A DNA stretch of 64,000 nucleotides from contig CACZIT010000009.1 of assembly GCA_902781315.1 (NCBI GenBank), positions 1-64,000 on the forward strand, given 5' to 3'. This document shows positions 1 to 7,671 of this stretch, piece by piece. Source of the stretch: an uncultured Prevotellaceae bacterium. Lineage in GTDB: Bacteria > Bacteroidota > Bacteroidia > Bacteroidales > Bacteroidaceae. The notes under the pieces are model-generated. The model worked only from the letters and a program-made list of their open reading frames with translations. It was not told the DNA's origin and did no database searches. The position numbers and the translations under genes were made by a program. Each line of letters begins with the position of its first letter. The stretch's first letter is position 1.

Positions 1-660
1 ATGCAGCACGTCGAATGCCAAGGGAGGAGGAACCAGACGGCCGGTCTTCGGGTCGCGGGTGCACTGCTCGGGCTTGAACTTGTAAGCACCGTGAGAAGTA
101 CCGATGGAGATGGCCAGCGAGTCGCAGCCTGTGCGGGTAGCGAAGTCGATGACCTCCTCGGGCTTGGTGTAGTGAGACTCCTCAGCCTGCACCTCGTCCT
201 CTACGCCGGCGAGCACGCCGAGTTCGCACTCAACGGTGACGTCGTACTTGTGAGCATACTCAACGACCTGGCGCGAGATGCGGATGTTCTCCTCGTAGGG
301 CAGCGAGCTGCCGTCGTACATCACGCTGGAGAAGCCCATGTCGATGCAGTCCTTGCAGAGCTCGAAGCTGTCACCGTGGTCGAGGTGAAGCACGATCTCA
401 GGATGCTCGCAACCGAGTTCCTTGGCATAAGCCACAGCACCCTCGGCCATGTAGCGGAGGATGGTAGCGTTGGCGTAGTTGCGTGCGCCCTTCGACACCT
501 GCATGATGACAGGCGACTTGGTTTCAACTGCGGCCTGAACGATAGCCTGCATCTGCTCCATCGTGTTGAAGTTGAATGCGGGGATAGCATAGCCACCGGC
601 TACGGCCTTCTTGAACATTTCTCGTGTATTGACGAGACCTAAATCTTTGTAATTTACCAT
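1..660 (-). CDS. fba: Class II fructose-bisphosphate aldolase, C-terminal part beyond the window
   Basis: The translation of the reverse strand from the ATG at 658-660 opens with MVNYKDLGLVNTREMFKKA and runs 220 residues to the window edge without a stop, so the C-terminus lies outside. It carries the class II (zinc) aldolase features: PAFNFNTMEQ near residue 30, HLDHGD with the metal-binding histidine near residue 95, the acidic ECELG segment, and the SIGTSHG phosphate-binding region. The enzyme interconverts fructose-1,6-bisphosphate with dihydroxyacetone phosphate and glyceraldehyde-3-phosphate in the cytoplasm. A TAATTTTGC -7 box lies at 699-707, about 40 nt before the start, with a 7-nt-period tract immediately upstream of it. 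Family assignment is firm; only the extent is incomplete. Confidence 0.95.
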   Translation of the reverse strand, partial: MVNYKDLGLVNTREMFKKAVAGGYAIPAFNFNTMEQMQAIVQAAVETKSPVIMQVSKGARNYANATILRYMAEGAVAYAKELGCEHPEIVLHLDHGDSFELCKDCIDMGFSSVMYDGSSLPYEENIRISRQVVEYAHKYDVTVECELGVLAGVEDEVQAEESHYTKPEEVIDFATRTGCDSLAISIGTSHGAYKFKPEQCTRDPKTGRLVPPPLAFDVLH

Positions 661-812
661 AATATTTAAAAAATTAATACCTAATTTATTTTTCGAATGC
701 AAAATTACAAAAAAGTTTAGAGTTTAGAGTTTAGTGTTTAGAGTTTTTTTCTCTGCTGGGTGCCATTTAGCAGTATTTTTATATTTTTTTCAACATTCCG
801 CAGCTGAAAATG
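661..812. promoter_or_regulatory. Intergenic region with fba promoter
   Basis: No gene is seen here. On the minus strand a Bacteroidetes -7 box TAATTTTGC sits at 699-707, ahead of fba. No clear TTTG is found at the expected -33 position; that place is taken by a 7-nt-period tract (714-748). The rest is AT-rich sequence after the regulator's stop codon. Confidence 0.6.
714..748. repeat. 7-nt-period tract (AGTTTAG)
   Basis: Five consecutive 7-mers: AGTTTAG three times, TGTTTAG, AGTTTTT. The tract lies about where the -33 element of the fba promoter would be. Confidence 0.8.
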
Positions 813-2465
813 CTAAGTGGGCATTCCAATTTCGCGCACTCGCTGCTCGAACTGCTCACGGTCGCCGAGGGCTCCGTTCTTGATGCGGGCCCGGTAGTTG
901 TAGATGGTGTTCACGGAGTAGTGCAGGAACTCGGCTATCTTCGACGAGTCGTCGATGCCGAGCCGGATGAGGGCGAAGATGCGGATGCTGGTGTTCAGTC
1001 GGTCTTTCTCCTCAACCACGATGTGTTCCTCGGGCCGCAGCAGGGCGTTGAAGTCGTTGATAAAGTTGGGGAACAGGTGCAGGAAGGCCGAGTCGAAGCT
1101 GACGTAGAGGTCCTCCAATTCCTTGTCGCGGAACTCCTGCGAGCGGGTGAGCTGGTAGATGTCGTCGTACTCGTGGTTCTTCACCATCTTGTTTACACGC
1201 TTGCGGAAGTTGTCGATCTTATCGATATACATCGAGCAGAGTCGCATGAAGTGGCCCACGTACTCCTCCTTCACCGAGTTCGACTCGCTCAGGTAGTTGT
1301 TGGCCGTGGAGAGTCGGGAGTTGAGGGTTGAAAGTTGGGAGTTGAGAGCCGAGAGCTGGGTGTTCTGCTCGTGCACCTGCTGGTGGGCAGCGCGCAGTCG
1401 CTTGTGCTGTCGCCAGACGTCGTAGAGCGTGAAGGCCAGAATGAGCGACAGCAGGGTGAGGATGGCAAGGAAGAAGCGCGTGCGCTGCTTGTCGCGGGCG
1501 TGCAGCTGCTGATACTTCGTGTCGATGGCCGTGAGGATGGGCGACATCTGCCACGAGCGCAAACGGGTGCCGAAGCGCGTGGCGCAGTTGGCGGCAAAGC
1601 TGATGTAGCGGTAGGCACGGTCGATGTCGCCCTGCGACATGAGCAGGTTGGCCAGTTCCCACATCGAGCCCTGGTCCATGATGGCATTGCGCACGTCGCT
1701 GACGGCCGACTCCGTGAGCCAGTACATCATCTGCACGCTGTCGCCGCGGTTCTTGAATTCCAGGTAGCGGTAGAACGTGGTCAGCGCGTAGCCGTGGGAG
1801 CCGGGCTTCACCTGCTTCAGCCACTGGTCGTTGGCCTCGAGCGAGAGGTCGCCCTTGCCTTGGTCCATGTAGGTCATCTCGCGACGCTGCAGGGCCCAGG
1901 GGCTGTTGCTGTCGGCATTCTCCAACAGCAGTTGCTCGTAGCGCTGTGCCTGCTGGCGGTATTGCTGGCGCAGGGTGTCGAGATGGGTGTAGAAGGCCAT
2001 CTCGCTGAAGACGTGGTTGTAGGCGCGGTAGTAGGCGGCACGGCCGGCGCGGTCGAGCGATGCCTCGTCAATCTGTCGGAGTGCATAGAGCGCCTCGTCG
2101 TACATGCCCGTGTTGCTATACTGGAAAGCCTCCATGGCCTGGCACTCGCCCTGCAGCGGCTTGTTGCCGAGGCGCTGGGCCAGCGCCACGCATTGGCTGA
2201 TGTAGTAGAGCGCCGAATCGTTGCTGAAGGCCAGCAGTTCGTCGAAGAGGTCGTGCGAGAGGCGGAAGCGCGTGCGGTCGTCGGTGGCAGCAGCCAGTCG
2301 GGCCGTCAGATGGTCGATGGTCTCCTGCTTCTTGGCCACGAACTCGGGCGACTGCTTGATGGCGCGGTCGAGTTCGGTCAGGGCCGAGTCGAGGTCGACG
2401 GTCTGCGCCTGCACGTGGAGGCAGGCGAGTAGGTATATGATGAGCGTATAAAAAAGTCTTTCCAT
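813..2465 (-). CDS. Membrane-anchored HTH regulator (DUF6377-type) of PUL 1
   Basis: A 550-residue protein taken from the ATG at 2463-2465 (MERLFYTLIIY), which gives a proper signal peptide; an upstream in-frame ATG only adds polar residues. After the signal peptide comes a long alpha-helical, TPR-like region (about 25-320), one transmembrane segment (about 330-350, RFFLAILTLLSLILAF), a short coiled coil of 7-residue repeats (about 365-390), and a C-terminal region ending in a LuxR-like helix-turn-helix (about 505-540, SSKIAEFLHYSVNTIYNYRA). The layout suggests a periplasmic sensor coupled directly to a cytoplasmic DNA-binding domain, without a kinase. It follows the GH3 gene by 87 bp and has its own promoter (TTTG 2532-2535, 19 nt, TATCTTTGC 2504-2512). 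Control of the beta-glucan locus is inferred from position. Confidence 0.8.
   Translation of the reverse strand: MERLFYTLIIYLLACLHVQAQTVDLDSALTELDRAIKQSPEFVAKKQETIDHLTARLAAATDDRTRFRLSHDLFDELLAFSNDSALYYISQCVALAQRLGNKPLQGECQAMEAFQYSNTGMYDEALYALRQIDEASLDRAGRAAYYRAYNHVFSEMAFYTHLDTLRQQYRQQAQRYEQLLLENADSNSPWALQRREMTYMDQGKGDLSLEANDQWLKQVKPGSHGYALTTFYRYLEFKNRGDSVQMMYWLTESAVSDVRNAIMDQGSMWELANLLMSQGDIDRAYRYISFAANCATRFGTRLRSWQMSPILTAIDTKYQQLHARDKQRTRFFLAILTLLSLILAFTLYDVWRQHKRLRAAHQQVHEQNTQLSALNSQLSTLNSRLSTANNYLSESNSVKEEYVGHFMRLCSMYIDKIDNFRKRVNKMVKNHEYDDIYQLTRSQEFRDKELEDLYVSFDSAFLHLFPNFINDFNALLRPEEHIVVEEKDRLNTSIRIFALIRLGIDDSSKIAEFLHYSVNTIYNYRARIKNGALGDREQFEQRVREIGMPT
1311..1359. repeat. In-gene 7-nt-period tract encoding a coiled-coil heptad
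   Basis: Seven 7-mers in register (GAGTCGG, GAGTTGA, GGGTTGA, AAGTTGG, GAGTTGA, GAGCCGA, GAGCTGG) on the plus strand. Read on the coding (minus) strand, three units equal 21 nt, that is seven codons, giving repeats such as LSALNSQ and LSTLNSR. Confidence 0.85.
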
Positions 2466-2503
2466 GATTTCGGTTCTTAGCAGAGGAGTTTCTGTATTTC
2501 TCT

Positions 2504-2535
2504 GCAAAGATAACGGAAATCATGGAAAGAACAAA
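2504..2535 (-). promoter_or_regulatory. Promoter of the PUL 1 regulator
   Basis: On the minus strand TTTG (2532-2535) and TATCTTTGC (2504-2512) are separated by 19 nt, matching the Bacteroidetes primary-sigma consensus. The expected transcript starts about 35 nt before the regulator ATG, so this gene can be expressed apart from the upstream operon. Confidence 0.75.
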
Positions 2536-2552
2536 ATTTTCTTACTGAAAAA

Positions 2553-4892
2553 TCATTTCAGGGTGAACCTGATGTGCTGAGTCAGCTGGTCGCTGGCGGT
2601 GCCTATGAGGGCATCGAAGTCGCCGGCCTCGGCGCGCCACTGGTGGGCATCAGCATCGTAGAACGACAGGGCGTCTGTGCCGATGGTGAGCTTCACCTCG
2701 CGCGTCTCGCCGGGCTGCAGGAATACTTTCTGGAACGCCTTCAGCTCCTTCTCGGGACGCTCTACCGATGCCTTCACGTCGTGCACGTAGAGCTGCACGG
2801 TCTCGGCACCAGCCCGCGAACCCGTGTTGGTGACGGGCACGGTGATGGTCAGCTTGCCACCCTGTGCCATCGCGGTCTTGTCGGCCACGGCCTTGCCCAG
2901 GCGGAAGGTGGTGTAGCTCAGTCCGTGGCCAAAGGCGAAGAGCGGCGTGCTGGCCAACCCCTTTGCACCTTTTGAACCCTTTGCACCTTTTGAACCCTTC
3001 AGCCTGTCTATCCAACGGTAGCCCACGAAGATGTCTTCCTTGTACTCCTCGTCGATGATTTTCTCGTTCTGGCGCCACGTGCCGGGATAGGTGCCGAGGG
3101 CATGGGCACCACACTGGTCCAGGCTGCGATACCACGTGTAGGGCAGCTTGCCGCTCGGGTTGACGTCGCCCAGCAGCACGTCGGCCAGGGCGTGGCCACT
3201 CTCAGAACCCAGGAACCAACCCTGCACCACGGCGGGCACGCGGTCGATCCACGGCAGGGCGGCACTGTTGCCCGAGATGTTGACGTAGACCACGCGCGGA
3301 TTCACGTCGAGCAGGGCCTTCATCAGGCGGTTCTGCTCGTAGGGCATGTCGTAGCTCTTGCGGTCATGGCCCTCGCTGTCCTGGAAGTTGCTCTTGTTCA
3401 GACCACCGAAGACGATGACGTAGTCGGCACCCTTCGCCTTCGCAGCGGCTTCAGCGATGAGCTCGTCGGCCGGCCGCATCTCGTAGAGCGAACGCCCCAC
3501 GGTCACGCCGTCGTAGCTCTGCACGGTGTCGCCCACGTAGCCACGGGCATAGTCCAGCTGGCAATTGGCGAATCGGCGCTGGATGACTTCCTGCAGACCG
3601 TCGAGCGGCAGCACCTCGCGCTGCACCTTCAGCGAACTGGAGCCGCCACCCACGGTCATCATCTTGATGGCGTTCTCGCCCACCACCAGGACGCGCTTTC
3701 CGCCCGACAGGTCGAGCGGCAACAGGGGAGAACCTTTTACGCCTTTTACACCCTTTATACCCTTTACGCCCTCATTCTTCAGCAGCACGATGCCTTCGCC
3801 GGCAATCTTGCGGGCAGCGGCATAGTGGTCGTCGGAGCAGAGGAAGCCCTGTGCGCGATGTTGGTTCATCGTGGTGCGGAAGTAGAGGCGCAGCACGCGG
3901 CGCACCTTCTCGTCGAGCGCCTTCAGCAGGTCGGCCTTGCGCTGGCCAGTGGCCTCGTTGATGAGCTTCTTGTAGGGCTCGGCCATGTAGTAGGAGTCGT
4001 AGGCATTGGTGCGGCCCATGGTGAGACCGTCGGTCCACGTGCCGAACTCCATGTCGAGTCCGTTGAAGATGGCTTCCTCGGAGTCGTGGCAGCCACCCCA
4101 GTCGCTCACCACGACGCCGTCGAACTTCCAGTCGCCCTTCAGAATCTTGTTGAGCATCACGCTATTATGACAATTGTGTTGGTTGTTGTAGAGGTTGTAG
4201 GCACCCATGATGCCCCAGGCCTTGCCCTCGGTGATGGCGGCACGGAAGGCGGGCAGATAGATTTCGTGCAGTGCGCGGTCGCTCACCACGACGTTCACCT
4301 GGTGGCGATATTCCTCGTCGTTGTTCAGCGCGTAGTGCTTCACGCAGGCCGACACGCCCTTCGACTGCAATCCCTGCACGTAGGGCACCACCATGCGCGA
4401 AGCCAACCACGGGTCCTCACCCATATACTCGAAGTTGCGGCCGGCGAGCGGGGTGCGGTAGATGTTGACGCCAGGACCCAGTATCATGTCCTTGCCGCGA
4501 TAGCGCGCTTCCTCGCCGAGGCTCTCGCCGTAGAGACGTGCCAGATCGGGGTTCCACGTGGCTGCCAGACAGGTGAGTGCCGGGAAGGCCACGCACGAGT
4601 CGTTGGTCTGGCCGGCCTGCACCCACTCGTCCCACAGCACGTCGGGGCGCACGCCGTGGGGGCCGTCGTCGGTCCAGAAGTCGGGCATGCCCAGACGCGG
4701 CACGCCTGCTGCCGAGAATTTCGACTGCGCGTGGATCACGCGTATTTTCTCGTTGAGCGTCATGCGCGACAGCGCGTCGTCGATGCGCTGCTCCAGAGGC
4801 TTCGTCTCGTCGAGATAGACAGGCCGCTGCTGGGCCTGTGCCGAAAAGAGGGTCGTGGCCAGCACGACCAGAGTTGTCAAAGTCTTTTTCAT
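2553..4892 (-). CDS. Glycoside hydrolase family 3 beta-glucosidase
   Basis: A 779-residue secreted GH3 enzyme with signal peptide MKKTLTTLVVLATTLFSAQA. The N-terminal barrel contains the KHYALNN substrate-binding motif and the nucleophile D264 in VVSDWGG. A second alpha/beta domain follows (about 370-600), then a C-terminal fibronectin-III-like domain (about 680-770, YTTFRLG ... PVTNTGSRAGAETVQLYV). It would release glucose from the ends of beta-gluco-oligosaccharides in the periplasm, the last step of the locus. Two linkers are unusual: glycine-lysine stretches near residues 376-391 and 632-646 (KGIKGVKGVKG, KGSKGAKGSKGAKG), encoded by 9-nt-period DNA. It follows GH5 by 103 bp that hold a 22-bp-period array. 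The exact bond specificity cannot be read from the sequence. Confidence 0.93.
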   Translation of the reverse strand: MKKTLTTLVVLATTLFSAQAQQRPVYLDETKPLEQRIDDALSRMTLNEKIRVIHAQSKFSAAGVPRLGMPDFWTDDGPHGVRPDVLWDEWVQAGQTNDSCVAFPALTCLAATWNPDLARLYGESLGEEARYRGKDMILGPGVNIYRTPLAGRNFEYMGEDPWLASRMVVPYVQGLQSKGVSACVKHYALNNDEEYRHQVNVVVSDRALHEIYLPAFRAAITEGKAWGIMGAYNLYNNQHNCHNSVMLNKILKGDWKFDGVVVSDWGGCHDSEEAIFNGLDMEFGTWTDGLTMGRTNAYDSYYMAEPYKKLINEATGQRKADLLKALDEKVRRVLRLYFRTTMNQHRAQGFLCSDDHYAAARKIAGEGIVLLKNEGVKGIKGVKGVKGSPLLPLDLSGGKRVLVVGENAIKMMTVGGGSSSLKVQREVLPLDGLQEVIQRRFANCQLDYARGYVGDTVQSYDGVTVGRSLYEMRPADELIAEAAAKAKGADYVIVFGGLNKSNFQDSEGHDRKSYDMPYEQNRLMKALLDVNPRVVYVNISGNSAALPWIDRVPAVVQGWFLGSESGHALADVLLGDVNPSGKLPYTWYRSLDQCGAHALGTYPGTWRQNEKIIDEEYKEDIFVGYRWIDRLKGSKGAKGSKGAKGLASTPLFAFGHGLSYTTFRLGKAVADKTAMAQGGKLTITVPVTNTGSRAGAETVQLYVHDVKASVERPEKELKAFQKVFLQPGETREVKLTIGTDALSFYDADAHQWRAEAGDFDALIGTASDQLTQHIRFTLK
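2958..3000. repeat. 9-nt-period in-frame tract in GH3 (KGSKGA linker)
   Basis: Alternating CCCTTTGCA and CCTTTTGAA 9-mers on the plus strand encode a Lys-Gly-Ser/Ala repeat on the coding strand. It lies between the middle domain and the FnIII-like domain of the GH3 enzyme. Confidence 0.8.
3734..3772. repeat. 9-nt-period in-frame tract in GH3 (KGVKGI linker)
   Basis: Four 9-mers of the type CCTTTTACG/CCCTTTATA on the plus strand encode Lys-Gly-Val/Ile repeats on the coding strand, between the barrel and the second domain. This is a second, independent tract within the same gene. Confidence 0.8.
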
Positions 4893-4930
4893 ATTTCGTG
4901 ATTGTTTATTTGTCGCTATGCTTTGTATCG

Positions 4931-4993
4931 GGAAAATGAGTTGTTTTCCTCAGCAAAATGAGTTATTTTCCTCCGTAAAACAAGTCATTTTCC
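4931..4993. repeat. 22-bp-period dyad array A
   Basis: Three dyad-symmetric units have centres exactly 22 bp apart (4940, 4962, 4984): GGAAAA...TTTTCC, AAAATgagttATTTT and AAAA...TTTT, with cores TGAGTTG, TGAGTTA and CAAGTCA. In phase just before them (4916-4925) is CTATGCTTTG, the reverse complement of the unit core of array C. The array ends 2 nt before the GH5 stop codon and fills most of the GH5-GH3 gap. Confidence 0.75.
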
Positions 4994-4995
4994 TG

Positions 4996-6246
4996 CTATA
5001 GACGCGGGGTCAGACCCATCGAACGCACGTAGTCCTTCTGTTCGCGGCAATGCTCGAAGCGGCAGTTGCGGATGAACTCCTGCAGCTGTTGGCGGAAGAG
5101 TTTCTGGTCGGGACGCGCCTCGCGCAGGTCTTTATAGGTGGTGCGGTCGGCCTCGGAGTACCTGACCACCAGCGAATCCCACAGCTCGGGGCGCTGAATG
5201 GCCATCATACAGGAACCGTCGAGTTTCTTGTACGGCCAGAAGGTGTAGCCGATGTTGGCGTCCTTCATCACCTTTACGAAACTGGTTTGCCACTCGATGG
5301 TGTTGTGTCCTATCTCGCCCATGTACATCGGCAGCTGAGTCTTCTGCTGATGACCGATGTAGTCGCCGATGGCTTCGGCCGTGGCTGGTCCGCCGTAGCG
5401 ATGACAGGTGTACATGATGTTGGAGTCGAACTTCCAGTCCTGGAACATGAAGAAATCGCTGTTCCAGCGGGCGCCGCCCAGCAGGATGACGTGGTTACGG
5501 TCTACTTGGCGGATGGCCTTCACGGCGCGCTTGTACAGAGGTTCGAGCTTCTGGTTGAGTTCGCCTTTGTTTTCGAAGTAGTGGGCAATAGGTTCGTTCA
5601 TCAGTTCGTAGCCGAGGATGACAGGCTCCTTGGCATATCGGCGGGCGATGCGTTGCCAGATGTTGCAGAACAGCTGCTGGCTCGGCTCGCTCTCGAAAAG
5701 CCAAGGGTAGCCATAGCCGTCGTCGATGTTGTCGCCAGTCTGCGAGCCCGGACAGTCGTGCATGTCGAGGATGAGGTAGAGACCTGCTTTCCGACACCAG
5801 TCTACTACCTGGTCGATGCGCCTGAAGCCGTCCTGCTCGTCGGTGAGGCCCATGTAGTCCTCATGGGTGAAGAGCTTGTAGTGGAACGGCAGGCGGATGG
5901 TGTTGGCGCCCGTGCTCTTGATGTAGCGAATGTCGGCCTCGGTGATGTAGTTGTCCTTGAACTGCCGCCAGAAGCTGGCTGCCTCGTCAGGGCCCACGGC
6001 TTCCTTCAGCAGCAGGTCGATCATCCAGGCGGAGTTGGTCTTCGAGAAGCCGAACATGTAGCCCTCGGGGTTGAGCCAGTTGCCCAGGTTGGTGCCTTGG
6101 ATGTAGAGGCTTTCGCCGTTGGGCTGGATGAGGTTGGTGCCCTCTACGTGCACGAAGCCTTTCTTGGCCAAGGCCTGGCAAGGTAACAAAGTGGCAAAGC
6201 AGCAAAGTGCCAATGCTACGATGAGGAATGATTTCTGCTTCATCAT
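4996..6246 (-). CDS. Glycoside hydrolase family 5 beta-glucanase
   Basis: A 416-residue secreted GH5 enzyme. The signal peptide MMKQKSFLIVALALCCFATLLPCQALA is followed by QGTNLGNWLNPEG, the start of the TIM barrel and reminiscent of exo-beta-1,3-glucanases. The catalytic pair is visible: acid/base E218 in YELMNEP and nucleophile E311 in YMGEIG. HCxGS-type sequence (DMHDCPGSQTG) and CHRYGG complete the active-site motifs. It overlaps the CotH-like gene stop by one base (TAATG), so the two are translationally coupled. In this locus it would shorten imported beta-glucan oligosaccharides. The subfamily, and whether it is endo- or exo-acting, cannot be fixed here. Confidence 0.9.
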   Translation of the reverse strand: MMKQKSFLIVALALCCFATLLPCQALAKKGFVHVEGTNLIQPNGESLYIQGTNLGNWLNPEGYMFGFSKTNSAWMIDLLLKEAVGPDEAASFWRQFKDNYITEADIRYIKSTGANTIRLPFHYKLFTHEDYMGLTDEQDGFRRIDQVVDWCRKAGLYLILDMHDCPGSQTGDNIDDGYGYPWLFESEPSQQLFCNIWQRIARRYAKEPVILGYELMNEPIAHYFENKGELNQKLEPLYKRAVKAIRQVDRNHVILLGGARWNSDFFMFQDWKFDSNIMYTCHRYGGPATAEAIGDYIGHQQKTQLPMYMGEIGHNTIEWQTSFVKVMKDANIGYTFWPYKKLDGSCMMAIQRPELWDSLVVRYSEADRTTYKDLREARPDQKLFRQQLQEFIRNCRFEHCREQKDYVRSMGLTPRL

Positions 6247-7646
6247 TATTTCTTCAGTATTTTCTGATGGTTTCTGATTAGGATGGTGGGAGTGTTTGAG
6301 TATGGGCGTGTAGAACTTACCTTTCGTCCGCTGAGGTCGTAGATGGTCTCATTTTCCATTTTCAATTCTCCATTTTCCATTTGATGGATTCCTGTCGTAC
6401 GCCGTTGCTCGAAGGCTTGCTGCAGATAGGGGATGTGAACACGCACGAAGTCCTTCAGGTCGTTGATGTATGCCTGATAGTTGTTGTAGTAACGATGCTT
6501 CTCGAAGCTGAACACCTGCTGATTGATGGGCCACACACGGTAGTTCTGTGCCTGCGACTGGCTGATGGCAGCGCTCAGGCTGTCGATGTGATTCAGCAGA
6601 TACTGCTGCAGTCCGTTGGCGATGAGTTCGTTGAGGCGGTCGGCGCAGGCGTTGGCGAACCACCAGTCCTGCCACATGCGACGCAACACTTGCTCGAACG
6701 GACGGTTCCACAGACCCAGATAGGCTTCCATCTCACGCAGCATGCTACGCTCCGAGCTGTTGTCGTAGCCGATGTCGAGGTCCCAAAGCGGACCGAAGTG
6801 CATCTTCTGCTCGTCGGCATCCTTCCACATGTATATGCTGTAGAGGGCATCGATGTTGCCCGTGATCTCGGCACCCACGTACCAGTTCACCAAGTCCTCC
6901 TCGTCGAAGTAGGCGCGGTAGCCTTGCTCCGGGTCGGTGAAGTCGTTGCCTTTCACCGCACGTTCCATCCCTTCTATCCACTGTCCGATGGCGATTCGCT
7001 TCTGCATCGTCAGGGCGTCGTCCTTCGGATTCTTCACGTTGTACATGATGCGAAAGACCGACGAAGTGATGTACGGCTCCTCGCGTGAGTTCTCGTTGGC
7101 GACTTCGAGGATGCAGCCTTCTTCTTCGCTGATGTCGATGCGCCGCTTGTGGGCCTGCACCTGGTCGCTGAGCTGATAGGTGCCGCGGTAGGTGCCGTTC
7201 AGGAAGACGTCGACGAAACGTGCAGCGGGGCAGAACTTCATGCCCATGAAGCGCCCGAGGTCGTAGGTGAGTGCGTTGCGTATCATCGTCTTGTCGCCGT
7301 GGTTGGCCAGTAGCGTCCAGCTGCGGGCGTTGGCAAAATGGCGGCCGAGCAGCTTCTGCTTCGTGGCAAACTTGATGCGGTAGGCCTTCTTGTCGGAGTT
7401 CCACCACGTGGAGTTGCCGCGTCCCCGGATTTCGGTGTCGGGATAGGTGGCGATGGAGTCGCCGTCGACGATGGTGAGGGTGCACTTCGTGTACTGCTCC
7501 TTGCTCGTGATGCTGCGCCCGTTCTCCGTTTCGATGTAGACGGTTGGCACATTGGTAAGCTGGGTATAGCCCTGCCCTTTGGCGCCGGTCAACGGAAACA
7601 GCCCGACCACAGCCACGAGCAAGAAACGCACACTAACTAACCTCAT
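6246..7646 (-). CDS. CotH-kinase-like secreted protein in the beta-glucan locus
   Basis: A 466-residue protein with a signal peptide (MRLVSVRFLLVAVVGLFPLTGAKG). It has the two CotH signatures: RGRGNSTW near residue 74, followed by a lysine-rich strand (KKAYRIKF), and the acidic motif GPLWDLDIGYDN near residue 290, equivalent to the metal-binding loop of the spore-coat kinase CotH. Domain level assignment is sound, but the substrate of such proteins in Bacteroidetes is not established. The C-terminus has an IYDLSGRKV/ILIRN tail, preceded by an in-frame 7-nt-period stretch (QMENGELKMENE) that looks like repeat DNA absorbed into the gene. It starts 25 nt after the GH16 stop and overlaps GH5 by one base, so it belongs to the PUL transcript. 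A role in cell-surface anchoring is possible but unproved. Confidence 0.8.
   Translation of the reverse strand: MRLVSVRFLLVAVVGLFPLTGAKGQGYTQLTNVPTVYIETENGRSITSKEQYTKCTLTIVDGDSIATYPDTEIRGRGNSTWWNSDKKAYRIKFATKQKLLGRHFANARSWTLLANHGDKTMIRNALTYDLGRFMGMKFCPAARFVDVFLNGTYRGTYQLSDQVQAHKRRIDISEEEGCILEVANENSREEPYITSSVFRIMYNVKNPKDDALTMQKRIAIGQWIEGMERAVKGNDFTDPEQGYRAYFDEEDLVNWYVGAEITGNIDALYSIYMWKDADEQKMHFGPLWDLDIGYDNSSERSMLREMEAYLGLWNRPFEQVLRRMWQDWWFANACADRLNELIANGLQQYLLNHIDSLSAAISQSQAQNYRVWPINQQVFSFEKHRYYNNYQAYINDLKDFVRVHIPYLQQAFEQRRTTGIHQMENGELKMENETIYDLSGRKVSSTRPYSNTPTILIRNHQKILKK
6350..6384. repeat. In-gene 7-nt-period tract in the CotH-like gene
   Basis: Units CATTTTC, CATTTTC, AATTCTC, CATTTTC, CATTTGA lie in register. 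The coding strand reads as MENGELKMEN, just before the C-terminal sorting-like tail. Confidence 0.8.
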
Positions 7647-7671
7647 TACTAACTAACTAAAAAACGACGGA

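Noticed and set aside
1..642. 213-codon plus-strand frame over the aldolase gene
   Set aside because: The opposite strand encodes an unmistakable class II aldolase; the plus-strand frame is a shadow.
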